Source: Actinobacteria bacterium UBA2272
GTDB lineage: Bacteria; Actinomycetota; Coriobacteriia; Anaerosomatales; Anaerosomataceae
DNA length: 64,000 nt
NCBI GenBank assembly: GCA_002347725.1
Contig: DDXA01000004.1
Location: 558,001 to 622,000 of the forward strand
Reading direction: 5' to 3'
The notes beneath the pieces are model-generated. The model was not told the origin of the DNA. It searched no databases and saw only the letters and a program-made list of their open reading frames with translations. The position numbers and the translations under genes were made by a program. Shown in pieces: positions 8,365-17,408 of this stretch; position 1 is the first letter of the stretch, and each line of letters starts with the position of its first letter.

Positions 8365-8877
8365 ATGTCGGCGCCGACTCGAGCCAGCGCGGGGATGCAG
8401 AGGGCGGGCGGCACCGCGGCACTGTACATCGCGGTAGCCTACCTCGCGGCGATCCCCTGCTCCGTCTTGCTGGTGAACTACCCCGGCGCGGTCGACCCGA
8501 TCCAGAAGGTCATCCTTCTCAGGGACAACTACGCCAGCATGTACGGCCTGAACGAACGCGCCACGCATGCGCTCTACGATGCCTTCTTCGCGCGCGAGGT
8601 CACCAACCGCTACTACCGGGGAATGGCAGACGTCTCTGAGGTGACCGCCTCACACGACTTGGGCAAGCTCGTCGCATCCGGTGCTCTCGAAGCCAGGGGG
8701 GCCGGACGCAGCGCGCACTACGTCGCTTCGCCAGCGCTCTACGAACTCGTGGTGCAGCACGCCGAACTCGATCCGCGATGGCTCGGCACGCCGGGGAAAG
8801 ATGTCGCCCAGAGGGACGCCGTTCTCATGGGACTTGCGAAGCGCTTGCATGCGACCTCGCCGCCAGATAGCGAGTGA
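8365..8877 (+). CDS. Chimeric ORF: DUF4386-like N-terminus joined to a Fic-protein C-terminal winged helix
   Basis: A 170-residue ORF. Residues 1-59 look like the start of a DUF4386-like membrane protein (AGGTAALYIAVAYLAA, then YPGAVDPIQKV and RDNYASMYG). From about residue 60 the sequence switches to the C-terminal winged helix of Fic-domain proteins (LNERATHALYDAFF, NRYYR, VSEVTASHDLGKLVASGALEARGAGRSAHYV). No Fic catalytic HPFxxGNG motif is present. The join is in frame, so an internal deletion fusing two neighbouring genes is the simplest reading. The start ATG is four bases after the previous stop. Whether the product is functional is doubtful. Confidence 0.65.
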   Translation: MSAPTRASAGMQRAGGTAALYIAVAYLAAIPCSVLLVNYPGAVDPIQKVILLRDNYASMYGLNERATHALYDAFFAREVTNRYYRGMADVSEVTASHDLGKLVASGALEARGAGRSAHYVASPALYELVVQHAELDPRWLGTPGKDVAQRDAVLMGLAKRLHATSPPDSE

Positions 8878-8941
8878 ACGGCGAGTATTCGGGCCCTCAC
8901 CGCGTTCGCAGAATCGCGCCAGCCCGCTTCTTCACGCAGTT

Positions 8942-8972
8942 CAGCCCGCCTGTTTTCACAACGGGCGGGCTG
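8942..8972. terminator. GC-rich hairpin between convergent genes
   Basis: CAGCCCGCC and GGCGGGCTG form a perfect 9-base stem around a 13-base loop. It lies between the plus-strand chimeric ORF and the 3' end of the minus-strand tRNA genes, so it could end transcription from either side. There is no clear T-run. Confidence 0.5.
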
Positions 8973-8981
8973 CTGATCTGT

Positions 8982-9057
8982 TGGTGCCCCCAAGGGAATT
9001 CGAATCCCTGTTGCCGCCTTGAAAGGGCGGAGTCCTTGGCCGCTAGACGATGGGGGC
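8982..9057 (-). tRNA. tRNA-Glu (anticodon UUC)
   Basis: A full 76-base cloverleaf with an encoded CCA end: acceptor GCCCCCA pairs with TGGGGGC, the anticodon arm CCGCC-CTTTCAA-GGCGG gives anticodon TTC, and the T-arm contains GGTTCGAA-type GATTCGAAT. Twelve bases separate it from the tRNA-Lys gene on the same strand. Confidence 0.95.
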
Positions 9058-9069
9058 CGGTGTGCGCTG

Positions 9070-9145
9070 TGGTGGGCCGTATAGGGATCGAACCTATGAC
9101 CTTGGGATTAAAAGTCCCCTGCTCTACCAACTGAGCTAACGGCCC
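9070..9145 (-). tRNA. tRNA-Lys (anticodon UUU)
   Basis: A 76-base cloverleaf with an encoded CCA end: acceptor GGGCCGT pairs with ACGGCCC, the D-arm reads AGCTCAGTTGGTAGAGC, the anticodon loop CTTTTAA gives TTT, and the T-arm holds GGTTCGATCC. It lies upstream of tRNA-Glu in transcription direction and probably shares its transcript. Confidence 0.95.
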
Positions 9146-9288
9146 TGACAAGCACATCCCGGGCCAGGGTCAAACGGCCCGGAAGCGCAACGCGTAGTGT
9201 ACCCACGCCTGGGCTGAGGGTCAAACGAGACACACGACAGAGCCCGATTGCTATGATGGGCCCTGACCACGAAGCGGACGGAGACACG

Positions 9289-10104
9289 ATGACCGTGCTG
9301 GGTGTGGAGATACCCGAGCTGTACGTGACCCGCGGTTTCACCATCGCAATCATCCTTGTGGTGACCCTCGTGCTCATGCGCGTCGCGGGGCAGCTCGTCC
9401 GTCGCTCGGTAGCCGCTTCCGAAGCACTGCCCTCGGCCAGCATCCTCGTGAACATCACCCGCATCGCGATCCTCGTCATCGGCGGGCTCACGGTGCTCTC
9501 GGCACTCGAGATCTCCATCACGCCGATCATCACCGCACTCGGCGTAGGAGGCCTGGCGGTCGCACTGGCGCTCCAGGACACGCTCGGCAACATGTTCGCG
9601 GGGCTGCAGATCGTCGCCTCGAAGCAGATCCGTCCGGGCGACTACCTCCTGCTGGAGACGACACAGGAAGGGACCGTCGTCGACATCGCGTGGCGCACCA
9701 CCACGCTGCGCACGCAGGCCGACAACCTCGTGATCGTGCCGAACGCCAAGCTCGCGCAGGCGGTCGTGACCAACTACCGGCTTCCTGCCGACCCCCTGGC
9801 CGTCTACACCGAGTTCGGCGTGGTGTACGGCTCCGATCTGGAGCGCGTTGAACGTGTCGCGGCCGAGGTGGCCGCCGAGGTCATGGCCGAGCTGCAGCCG
9901 CAGTTGCCCGGATACGAGCCGATCGTCCGGTTCCGTGGGTTTGGTGACTCACAGATCACCGTTCTCGTGGTGCTCAGGACGACCGAATACGGCGACCAGT
10001 ATCTGTTGCGGAGCGAGTTCGTCAGGCGCCTGCACGCGCGATTCGCGGCCGAGGACATCCACTTCCCGTTCCCGACCCGCACCGTGCACCTGGTACAGGA
10101 ATAG
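9289..10104 (+). CDS. MscS-family mechanosensitive ion channel
   Basis: A 271-residue small-conductance channel that opens under membrane tension to release solutes. Three transmembrane segments precede the pore helix and the MscS beta-domain: SITPIITALGVGGLAVALALQDTLGNMFAGLQI (given in part: GVGGLAVALALQDTLGN) is the family hallmark, followed by IRPGDYLLLET and VVDIAWRTTTLR, then VPNAKLAQAVVTNY. ATG 9289 has GGAG five bases upstream, favoured over the ATGs at 9253 and 9256. A TATGAT at 9252-9257 may be its -10 element. It converges on pabB with only four bases between the stops. Confidence 0.93.
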   Translation: MTVLGVEIPELYVTRGFTIAIILVVTLVLMRVAGQLVRRSVAASEALPSASILVNITRIAILVIGGLTVLSALEISITPIITALGVGGLAVALALQDTLGNMFAGLQIVASKQIRPGDYLLLETTQEGTVVDIAWRTTTLRTQADNLVIVPNAKLAQAVVTNYRLPADPLAVYTEFGVVYGSDLERVERVAAEVAAEVMAELQPQLPGYEPIVRFRGFGDSQITVLVVLRTTEYGDQYLLRSEFVRRLHARFAAEDIHFPFPTRTVHLVQE

Positions 10105-10108
10105 CGGG

Positions 10109-11353
10109 TCAGGCATCCCCCGCCGCGGCGCCCAGCACGGGCACCGCCTTGAGACGCGACTCGCGCCACTCGGCTTCCGGATCCGAGTCGATGGTGATCC
10201 CGCCACCGGTCCCCCAGTGCACGGCGTCCGGTCCGTACTCGAGCGTCCGGATGAGCACCGACGAGTCGAAGCGCCCGGGGAGCGCCACGGCCAGGGCCCC
10301 CGTGTACGCGCCTCGCGGCGAGCGCTCCAACTCGCCGATGATGCGCATCGCGGCGCGCTTCGGCGCCCCGGTGACCGACCCGCACGGGAACGTGGCCTCC
10401 ACCAGATCGCCGAGTGTGGCGTCGGCCACCATGAGCGCGCGTACGCGCGAGACGAGCTGGTGGCAGTACGGCGTGGCGAAGACCTCGAGCATGGGGTCCA
10501 CGTGCACGCTTCCCGGGACCGCCACCCGGCCGAGATCGTTGCGCTCGAGATCCACGATCATCACGTGCTCGGCGCGCTCCTTGGCATCCCCGGCCAGCTC
10601 GCGCGCCAGCGCGGCGTCCGTGCCCGGATCCGCACCGCGCGGACGCGTGCCCTTGATGGGCTCGATCCACACGTGCCGGTGCCCGTGCGCGTCGGTCTCG
10701 ATCGCGCAGAACCGCTCGGGAGAGACCGATGCCAGCGAGCCGCTCGACGCCTCGCCCCACCACGCCGACATCGGACCAGCAGCCCGCTCCGTGAGCACGC
10801 CGAAGGCAGCGGCAGCGGCGAGCGCCGGCCTGCCTGCGATGCGGTAGGTGAGGTTCAGCACGTACACGTCGCCGGCGGCGATGCGCTCACGCACACGCTC
10901 GACCCGTGCGCGGTAGCCCGCCTCATCGAGATCCGCAGCCGGGTCGAGGATCAGCGGCCCGGCCACGCGCGGCGCGGGGCCGATGTCGAGTGCCGATGGC
11001 AGCGCGGTGACGGTGCCCCACGCGCGCCATCCCTCGGCAGTTCGCACGAGACCGCCGGTGTACGTACGGACCTCGGCGGGACCGTCGTAGGGCAGGACCG
11101 CCGCCGCAAGCAGCGGGTCCGGGCTCGCCATCGCCCGCTCCAGCAGCCCCGCGGCAGCCGACCGCGAGAGGCCGCGGGCCGTCTCGAGCGGATCCCAGCA
11201 GACGATGTGCGCCCCGCCGAACCAACCCCGCGCGTCGGACGGCACTAACGCGAGCGGCCGCCGCGTGGCGGGAACCGCGCGGACGAACGTCGCCGCTTCG
11301 GCCGATGCCGAAGCGAGCACGGGCCCCTCGGCATCAAGCGGTCCGCCGCTCAC
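10109..11353 (-). CDS. pabB: Aminodeoxychorismate synthase component I
   Basis: A 414-residue chorismate-utilising enzyme that makes 4-amino-4-deoxychorismate, the p-aminobenzoate precursor. Signature blocks are IEPIKGTRPRG, MIVDLERNDLGRV, FPCGSVTGAPK and the last GGGITIDSDPEAEW. It is shorter than E. coli PabB because the N-terminal region is reduced. The GTG at 11353 overlaps the pabC stop by four bases, so pabC and pabB are coupled; longer versions of this ORF are not credible. The glutaminase partner PabA is not in the window. It is the last gene of the purine run. Confidence 0.9.
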   Translation of the reverse strand: MSGGPLDAEGPVLASASAEAATFVRAVPATRRPLALVPSDARGWFGGAHIVCWDPLETARGLSRSAAAGLLERAMASPDPLLAAAVLPYDGPAEVRTYTGGLVRTAEGWRAWGTVTALPSALDIGPAPRVAGPLILDPAADLDEAGYRARVERVRERIAAGDVYVLNLTYRIAGRPALAAAAAFGVLTERAAGPMSAWWGEASSGSLASVSPERFCAIETDAHGHRHVWIEPIKGTRPRGADPGTDAALARELAGDAKERAEHVMIVDLERNDLGRVAVPGSVHVDPMLEVFATPYCHQLVSRVRALMVADATLGDLVEATFPCGSVTGAPKRAAMRIIGELERSPRGAYTGALAVALPGRFDSSVLIRTLEYGPDAVHWGTGGGITIDSDPEAEWRESRLKAVPVLGAAAGDA

Positions 11354-12045
11354 GCGCCGCCCGCGAACAGTCGCGCGAACTCGGCGGTAAGCGCGTCGGC
11401 TGCGGGTCCGCCCCTGCCCCGCACCGCGCGCGCACCCGCCACGGCGGTGGTGAGGATCACCTCGTCGGCCGAGTCGAGATGCGCGGGGAGGAGTGGCGTC
11501 TCGGCAGCCTCGTACCCGAGCGCGGCGGCGCGGTCGAGCACGACGCCGCGCGAGACACCGGCGAGCGCCGGCGGAGAGGGCGGCGTCAGCAGCCGCGCTC
11601 CCGTACGAATCCACAGTGTTGCGTGCGTGGTGTCCATCAGGAGGCCGGTCTCCGAGACGAGGATCGCCACGTCGGCAGCACCGGTCACACGCTCGAACAC
11701 GCGGTCCCACTGCGAGCGGTCGGCAGGCTTGGCCGCGCCCGGCGGGAGCTGCGGCTCGGGCGCGAGGACGAGTGCGACCCGGGGTCCGCCGGGGACGTCG
11801 ATGACCGACGGGCGCGCGGAGACCTCGGCGCTCGCCTCACCGCCGGTCGAAACGACCAGCGCCATGCGACCGTACGACTCGGCCCACGCGCGCGCGGCGC
11901 GCTCGGCCGACCGACGGGCGGCTTCGAGCGTTTCCCGGTCGCACCCGCCGGCGGCCAGGCGCGCAAGGTGCCGATCGAGCAGCGGGATGCGCCCGTCCTG
12001 CACGCGGATGGTCTCGCGCAGCGCTTCGGCGAGGTGCACACCCAT
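11350..12045 (-). CDS. pabC: Aminodeoxychorismate lyase (class IV aminotransferase fold)
   Basis: A 231-residue PLP enzyme that would release p-aminobenzoate and pyruvate from aminodeoxychorismate. The N-terminal LAEALRETIRVQDGRIPLLDRHLARL and the central ILVSETGLLMDTTHATLWI match class IV aminotransferases, and a lysine in GAAKPADRSQWDRV is the likely PLP anchor. The protein is about 30-40 residues shorter than E. coli PabC. The neighbour pabB supports this role over branched-chain aminotransferase. It starts eight bases after purH. Confidence 0.85.
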   Translation of the reverse strand: MGVHLAEALRETIRVQDGRIPLLDRHLARLAAGGCDRETLEAARRSAERAARAWAESYGRMALVVSTGGEASAEVSARPSVIDVPGGPRVALVLAPEPQLPPGAAKPADRSQWDRVFERVTGAADVAILVSETGLLMDTTHATLWIRTGARLLTPPSPPALAGVSRGVVLDRAAALGYEAAETPLLPAHLDSADEVILTTAVAGARAVRGRGGPAADALTAEFARLFAGGA

Positions 12046-12053
12046 CGCGACGG

Positions 12054-13613
12054 CTAGTGCCGGAAGTGGCGGTATCCGGTGAAGACCATCGACACGCCGA
12101 GGCGATTGGCCTTGGCGATCACCTCGTCATCGCGGATCGAGCCACCCGGCTGGATGAACGCGGTCACACCGGCCTCGGCACACACCTCGAGCGTATCGGG
12201 GAACGGCATGAAGGCGTCCGAGGCGCACACGGCGTTGCGCACCTTCTCGCCCGCCGCCTCGACGGCGATGCGTGCCGAGTTCACGCGGTTCATCTGGCCG
12301 GCGCCCACACCGACGGTTGCGAAGCCTTTGACGAGCAGGATCGCGTTGCTCTTCACGCTTTTCACCACGCGCCAGGCGAAGAGCAGCTGCTCCATCTCCT
12401 CAGGCGATGGCTGCGCGATCGTGGCCACACGGAAGCGCGATGCGTCCTCATCCACGCTGTCCGACGTCTGGATGAGCATGCCACCTTCCACCGCACGCGA
12501 CTCGTAGTGCCCGCCGACAGCGCGGATGCCGCCGGTGGAGAGCACCCGCACGTTGCGCTTCTCGTCGAGGAGCTCGAGTGCGGCGGGCTCGTAGTCCGGC
12601 GCGATCATCACCTCGACGAACTGCTTGTTCTCGTAGATGGCGCGGATGACGTCGGCGGTCACCGTGCCGTTGAACGCCATGACGCCGCCGTAGGCCGAGA
12701 CCGGATCGCTTTCGTGCGCCCGCGCGTATGCGGTCACGAGGTCTTCGGCGATCGCCACACCGCACGGATTCGTGTGCTTCACGATCACGCAGCACGGCTC
12801 GGCGAACTCACGGACGGCTGTCCAGCAGGCGTCGGTGTCGAGGATGTTGTTGTAGGAGAGCTCCTTGCCCTGAATCTGCGTTGCGCGCGCAAGCGTGTGC
12901 TCCTTGCCGTCGCTGAAACGGTAGAACGCGGCGTCCTGGTGCGGGTTCTCGCCGTAGCGCAGGTCCTGCACCTTCAGCAGACGGAAGCGGACCTCCTCGG
13001 GAAAGCGCTCCTTGCCGTACTCGGACAGGTACATCCATATCGCGCTGTCGTACGCGCTCGTGGTGCGGAACACCCCGGTTGCGAGGCGCTTGCGCGTCTT
13101 GAGCGTGGTGCCGCCGCCGTGTGCGCGCATCTCCTCGAGTACCGCGTCGTAGTCGGCCGGGTCGGTCACCACGGTCACCGACTCGAAGTTCTTCGCCGCC
13201 GAGCGCAGCATGCTCGGCCCGCCGATGTCGATGTTCTCCACGGCATCCTCGAGCGTGACGCCCTCGCGCGCGACGGTCTGCTCGAACGCGTAGAGGTTGA
13301 CCACCACGAGATCGATCATGCCGATGCCGTGCTCGGCGGCGGCCGCCATGTGCCCGGGAACGTCGCGGCGCGCAAGAAGCCCGCCATGCACGCGCGGATG
13401 GAGCGTCTTGACGCGCCCGTCCATCATCTCGGGAAAGCCAGTGAGGTCGTCGATCGGGCGCACCGGCACGCCGGCAGCCTCGAGTGCGGCGGCGGTCCCG
13501 CCGGTTGAGACGATCTCCACGCCGAACTCATCGACAAGCGCCTTGCAGAACTCGGCCACGCCCGTCTTGTCGGTGACCGAGACGAGCGCACGCTTGATGG
13601 TGACCTGGTCCAC
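12054..13613 (-). CDS. purH: Bifunctional AICAR formyltransferase / IMP cyclohydrolase
   Basis: A 519-residue enzyme for the last two steps of IMP synthesis. The N-terminal IMP cyclohydrolase part shows RALVSVTDKTG, IVSTGGTAAAL and DGRVKTLHPRVHGGLL. The formyltransferase part shows QDLRYGENPHQDAAFY, VIVKHTNPCGVA and KSNAILLVKG, and ends SMVFTGYRHFRH as the family does. It uses 10-formyl-tetrahydrofolate. Length is normal. The start is GTG with an AGGGGC ribosome-like site. It follows purN by 15 bases. Confidence 0.97.
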   Translation of the reverse strand: MDQVTIKRALVSVTDKTGVAEFCKALVDEFGVEIVSTGGTAAALEAAGVPVRPIDDLTGFPEMMDGRVKTLHPRVHGGLLARRDVPGHMAAAAEHGIGMIDLVVVNLYAFEQTVAREGVTLEDAVENIDIGGPSMLRSAAKNFESVTVVTDPADYDAVLEEMRAHGGGTTLKTRKRLATGVFRTTSAYDSAIWMYLSEYGKERFPEEVRFRLLKVQDLRYGENPHQDAAFYRFSDGKEHTLARATQIQGKELSYNNILDTDACWTAVREFAEPCCVIVKHTNPCGVAIAEDLVTAYARAHESDPVSAYGGVMAFNGTVTADVIRAIYENKQFVEVMIAPDYEPAALELLDEKRNVRVLSTGGIRAVGGHYESRAVEGGMLIQTSDSVDEDASRFRVATIAQPSPEEMEQLLFAWRVVKSVKSNAILLVKGFATVGVGAGQMNRVNSARIAVEAAGEKVRNAVCASDAFMPFPDTLEVCAEAGVTAFIQPGGSIRDDEVIAKANRLGVSMVFTGYRHFRH

Positions 13614-13628
13614 GGTGATGCCCCTGTT

Positions 13629-14294
13629 CTACTCGGTGTCTTCGATGTGCACGACGCGCCCGTCCAGACGCACGCGGCCATCGGCGATCAGGCCGATGGC
13701 CTCGGGAAGCAGCCGGTGCTCGATCTGGTGGATCTTCGCCTCAAGCGTCTCCACGGTATCGGTCTCCTCGATGCGGACCGTCTCCTGGCAGATGATCGGC
13801 CCGCGGTCGAACTCCTCGTCGGCGAAGTGCACCGTGACGCCGGTGACCTTCACGCCGTACGCGAACGCATCGCCGATTGCCGAGGCGCCGGGGAAGGCCG
13901 GCAGGAGCGCCGGGTGCAGGTTGATGACCGCGCCCGGATACGCGCGCAGGACCTCGTTGCCGAGCAGGCGCATGTAGCCGGCCATCACCACGAGCTCGAC
14001 ACCGTGGGCGTCAAGCGCCTCGCGGATGGCGTGGTTGTACGCGCGGTAGTCGGCCATCGCACCGGGGTCGATGTGCACGGCCGGGATGCCGGCCCTGCGG
14101 GCCCGCTCGAGGCCGAGCGCCGCCTGCTTGTTGGAGATCACCACGGCCACACGCGCGTCGATCTTGCCGCTTGCGCACGCGTCGATGACGGCCTGGAGGT
14201 TGGTGCCGCTGCCCGAGATGAGCACGCCGAGGGCAAGCCGATCGTCCTCGCGCTCCTCGGTCTCCGGCGACGCGGCCAGCACCTCGTCAGACAT
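13629..14294 (-). CDS. purN: Phosphoribosylglycinamide formyltransferase
   Basis: A 221-residue 10-formyl-tetrahydrofolate-dependent GAR transformylase. After a variable 20-residue start, it has LGVLISGSGTNLQAVIDA, AGYMRLLG, INLHPALLPAFPGA, the catalytic HFADEEFDRGPIICQ region and the helical tail. The N-terminal extension is longer than in E. coli (212 residues in total there). Its ATG overlaps the end of purM by eight bases, so the two are translationally coupled. Confidence 0.97.
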   Translation of the reverse strand: MSDEVLAASPETEEREDDRLALGVLISGSGTNLQAVIDACASGKIDARVAVVISNKQAALGLERARRAGIPAVHIDPGAMADYRAYNHAIREALDAHGVELVVMAGYMRLLGNEVLRAYPGAVINLHPALLPAFPGASAIGDAFAYGVKVTGVTVHFADEEFDRGPIICQETVRIEETDTVETLEAKIHQIEHRLLPEAIGLIADGRVRLDGRVVHIEDTE

Positions 14295-15342
14295 AGGTCA
14301 CCGCACCCGATCCCTCCACGATCTCACCGATCTCGCTTGCGGCCTCGCCGTACTCGCGAAGGCGCAGAGCCGCCGTGGGCGCGTTGCGCGCGTCCAGCAC
14401 GATCGCGAAGCCGACGCCCATGTTGAAGGTGCGGTACATCGCTTCGTCATCGAGGCCGGCGGCATGCGCAACGAGGCCGAAGACCTGCGGCACTTTCCAC
14501 GCGCCCCGGTGCACGCGCGCGTCACACGCCTCGGGCAGGATGCGGTCGAGGTTCTCGGTGATGCCACCGCCCGTGATGTGCGCCATGCCCTTCACGGGCA
14601 CCTCGGCGATCGTGGCGAGCACGCTCTTCACGTAGATGCGCGTGGGTGTCAGCAACAGCTCGCCGAGCGTCGTGCCGCCGAGGTCCACACGCGGGAGCGC
14701 AAGCTCATCCTCGCGGCCTTCCACGAGTACCTTGCGCACGAGCGAGAAGCCGTTCGAGTGCAGACCGCTCGAGCCGATGCCGAGGATCACATCGCCCGGC
14801 GCGATCGTCTCGCCGGTTACCATCTTCGGCCGGTCCACCGCGCCTACACAGAAGCCGGAGAGGTCGTAGTCGTCAGGATCCATCGTGCCCGGGTGCTCGG
14901 CCATCTCGCCGCCGACGAGCGCGCACCCGGCCTGCTGGCACCCCTCGGCGATGCCGGCGATGATGCGCTCCATGCGCACCGAGTCGAGCTTGCCGACGGC
15001 CACGTAGTCGAGGAAGAAGAGCGGCTCGGCACCGGAGACGAGGATATCGTTGGCACACATCGCCACGAGGTCGATACCGACCGTGTCGTGCGCGTCGAGC
15101 AGCTGCGCGAGCTTGAGCTTGGTACCCACGCCGTCGGTGCCGCTGACGAGCACCGGGTCGTCCATCTCCTTGAGTCTCGCAGCCGAGAAAAGCCCCCCGA
15201 AGCCGCCGATGTCACCGATGACCTCCGGCCGGTACGTCGCACGCACGTGGCTGCGGATGCGCTCGACGGCGCGCGCGCCCTCGGCGGTGTCCACACCGGC
15301 GGCGCGGTAGTCTACGGGACCTTCGCGGTGGTCGCTTCCCAT
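14287..15342 (-). CDS. purM: Phosphoribosylformylglycinamidine cyclo-ligase (AIR synthetase)
   Basis: A 351-residue ATP-dependent enzyme that closes FGAM to aminoimidazole ribonucleotide. It begins MGSDHREGPVDYRAAGVD, then IGGFGGLFS, the LVSGTDGVGTKLKLA nucleotide-binding block, CANDILVSGAEPLFFLDY, VGGEMAEHPG and HITGGGITENLDRILP. ATG 15342 follows GGGGAG, so the 86-residue upstream extension of the ORF is not used. About 80 bases without a gene separate it from the membrane gene before it. Confidence 0.97.
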   Translation of the reverse strand: MGSDHREGPVDYRAAGVDTAEGARAVERIRSHVRATYRPEVIGDIGGFGGLFSAARLKEMDDPVLVSGTDGVGTKLKLAQLLDAHDTVGIDLVAMCANDILVSGAEPLFFLDYVAVGKLDSVRMERIIAGIAEGCQQAGCALVGGEMAEHPGTMDPDDYDLSGFCVGAVDRPKMVTGETIAPGDVILGIGSSGLHSNGFSLVRKVLVEGREDELALPRVDLGGTTLGELLLTPTRIYVKSVLATIAEVPVKGMAHITGGGITENLDRILPEACDARVHRGAWKVPQVFGLVAHAAGLDDEAMYRTFNMGVGFAIVLDARNAPTAALRLREYGEAASEIGEIVEGSGAVTYV

Positions 15343-15422
15343 GATCTCCCCTCGGGAATGGTGCGCACGGACGGCTGCACGCACGTGCATTGTAGCAGCA
15401 GGAGAATGGCGGCGGGCCCGCG

Positions 15423-15851
15423 TTACGACAGCGCGCCGACCGCCGCGGAGATCGCGGCCGACAGACCCGCCGCGACGGCGGCCGCGGCAAGCCAGCCGGT
15501 GCCGTGCGTGACGCGTCGGCCCACGGCGGTCCCTGCGAGCACGGGCAGCACGTAGCCGAGAAAGAGCGAGCCCGTCGCCCAGAGTGCGAGGACGAACCAT
15601 GCGGACCAGTCGGGCACGCCTGCCACATCGTAGGTGTCACGTGCCCGGCCCAGCACGCGCAGGCCATCGCCGAGCAGCCAGCCGAGAGCGACGATCAGCT
15701 CGGTCCAATGCTGGCGCTCCCGCGGCGCGCGGGGGTAACCCGAGACCGCGGAGGCTACCGCGGCAGTCACGATGGCTACGAGCGGGTTGAACTGCACGGC
15801 GAGCCGAAGGCCTTCGAGCAGGGCCGCAAACGCCGCGCCGGCCTCGGTCAC
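15423..15851 (-). CDS. Hypothetical membrane protein inside the purine operon
   Basis: A 142-residue protein with about four hydrophobic segments (for example NPLVAIVTAAVASAVSGY and the C-terminal AAAAVAAGLSAAISAAVGAL). I do not recognise the family. The GTG start overlaps the purF stop by four bases (GTGA), tying its translation to purF. It is the third membrane-protein site in the purine run. No nucleobase-transporter motif is visible, so a link to purine metabolism is only positional. Confidence 0.7.
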   Translation of the reverse strand: MTEAGAAFAALLEGLRLAVQFNPLVAIVTAAVASAVSGYPRAPRERQHWTELIVALGWLLGDGLRVLGRARDTYDVAGVPDWSAWFVLALWATGSLFLGYVLPVLAGTAVGRRVTHGTGWLAAAAVAAGLSAAISAAVGALS

Positions 15852-17311
15852 GCGCCGGGCTCCAGGCTGAGCTTGCCGCGCCGCACCGACTCGGGCACCT
15901 CGATGGGGTAGTCACCGTCGAAACACGCCGTGCAGAACTCGCACGCGGGCCGGCCGGTGGAGGCCACGAGCTCGTCGAGCGGCAGGTAGGCGAGCGAATC
16001 CGCGCCGATGAAGTCCCGGATCTCGTCGAGTTCGTGCGTGGCGGCGATCAGCTGCTCCTGCGTGTCGGTGTCGATACCGTAGAAGCAGGGCCACACGACC
16101 ATCGGCGACGTCAGCCGCATATGTATCTCCGTGGCACCGGCCTCGCGCAGCAGTTGCACGAGTTTCTTCGACGTGTTGCCCCGGACGATCGAGTCGTCCA
16201 CGACGACGAGCCGTTTGCCAGCGATGATGTGGCGCAACGGGTTGAGTTTGAGGCGGATGCCCTGCTGCCTGAGCGACTGCGTGGGCGAGATGAAGGTCCG
16301 GCCGACGTACCGGTTCTTCACGAGCCCCTCCCCGAACGGGACGCCGCTCGCCTGTGCGTAGCCCACCGCGCCCGGTACGCCCGAGTCGGGCACGCCGATG
16401 ACGAGATCCGCCTCGACAGGCGCGGTGGCCGCAAGAGCCGCGCCCTGCCGCCTGCGCGCCTCGTACAGCGAGCAGTCGTAGAGCACGCTATCCGGCCTGG
16501 CGAAGTACACGAACTCGAAGATGCACAGGCTCGGCTTGCCCGGCGGAACCGCCTGCTCGCTTGTGAGAACGCCGTCCTTCACGCGGATGAGCTCGCCCGG
16601 AGCGACGTCGCGTACGAACTCGGCTCCTACGATATCGAGCGCGCACGTCTCGGAGGCCACGACCCAGCCCCGCTCGTCGGGCAGCCGCCCGATGACCAGC
16701 GGGCGCACGCCATTGGGGTCGCGAAACGCGTAGAGCGCCTCCTCGGACATCATGGCCACCGCGTAGGCGCCGCGCATCATGCGCATCGCGTCGCGAATGC
16801 CGCCGCGGATCGACGCGTGCGCCTGGGTGAAGTGATCGACGAGGCGCACGATCACCTCGGAGTCGGTCGTGGAGCGGAAGCGCGCACCGAGCGACTGCAG
16901 TTCCTCACGCAGCGACGCCGTGTTGACGAGGTTCCCGTTGTGCGCGAGCGCGATGGTATTGGGGCCGATAGACGAGATCATCGGCTGGGCATTCTCCCAC
17001 TTCTTGGAAGCGCCCGTCGTCGAGTACCGCGTGTGCCCGAGGGCGATGTGGCCCTGAAGCGACGTCAGATCGCTTTCCGTGAAGACCTGCGGCACGAGGC
17101 CGAGGTTCTTGACCACCATGAGCGAGTGGCCGTCGGCCACCGCGATGCCGGCCGACTCCTGCCCCCGGTGCTGGAGCGCGTGCAGTCCGAAGTACGCGAG
17201 ATGCGCTACATCCTCACCCTCGGCGAACACACCGAATACGCCGCAGGCTTCTTCGGGACGTTCGGGGCGATCGCTCAAGATCCAGTCTTCCGGAACGTGC
17301 TGCTCGCTCAT
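15848..17311 (-). CDS. purF: Amidophosphoribosyltransferase
   Basis: A 487-residue enzyme that commits PRPP to purine synthesis. After a short propeptide the catalytic Cys begins the Ntn glutaminase domain (CGVFGVFAEGED, Cys about 23), with LHALQHRGQESAGIAV and GHTRYSTTG. The phosphoribosyltransferase domain has the PRPP loop VVVDDSIVRGNTSKKLV. Cysteines near the C-terminus (CEFCTACF) and CFYGIDTDT suggest the Bacillus-type [4Fe-4S] enzyme. ATG 17311 lacks a strong ribosome site. The open frame upstream of it is not protein-like. Confidence 0.96.
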   Translation of the reverse strand: MSEQHVPEDWILSDRPERPEEACGVFGVFAEGEDVAHLAYFGLHALQHRGQESAGIAVADGHSLMVVKNLGLVPQVFTESDLTSLQGHIALGHTRYSTTGASKKWENAQPMISSIGPNTIALAHNGNLVNTASLREELQSLGARFRSTTDSEVIVRLVDHFTQAHASIRGGIRDAMRMMRGAYAVAMMSEEALYAFRDPNGVRPLVIGRLPDERGWVVASETCALDIVGAEFVRDVAPGELIRVKDGVLTSEQAVPPGKPSLCIFEFVYFARPDSVLYDCSLYEARRRQGAALAATAPVEADLVIGVPDSGVPGAVGYAQASGVPFGEGLVKNRYVGRTFISPTQSLRQQGIRLKLNPLRHIIAGKRLVVVDDSIVRGNTSKKLVQLLREAGATEIHMRLTSPMVVWPCFYGIDTDTQEQLIAATHELDEIRDFIGADSLAYLPLDELVASTGRPACEFCTACFDGDYPIEVPESVRRGKLSLEPGA

Positions 17312-17408
17312 AGAGACCCGCGCTTCTCGCGTCGGAGGGGCCGAACGCCGAGTAGGATAGCACGGCACACCGGCAGTGCTGCTATCCGTGGGATCCGGAC
17401 TACCGGTC

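Noticed and set aside
12057..13508. A 483-codon open frame on the plus strand opposite purH.
   Set aside because: It is a GC-rich mirror frame of purH, with Arg/His-rich composition and no domain. Similar long antisense frames lie opposite purL, purF, pabB and the 521-residue fusion.
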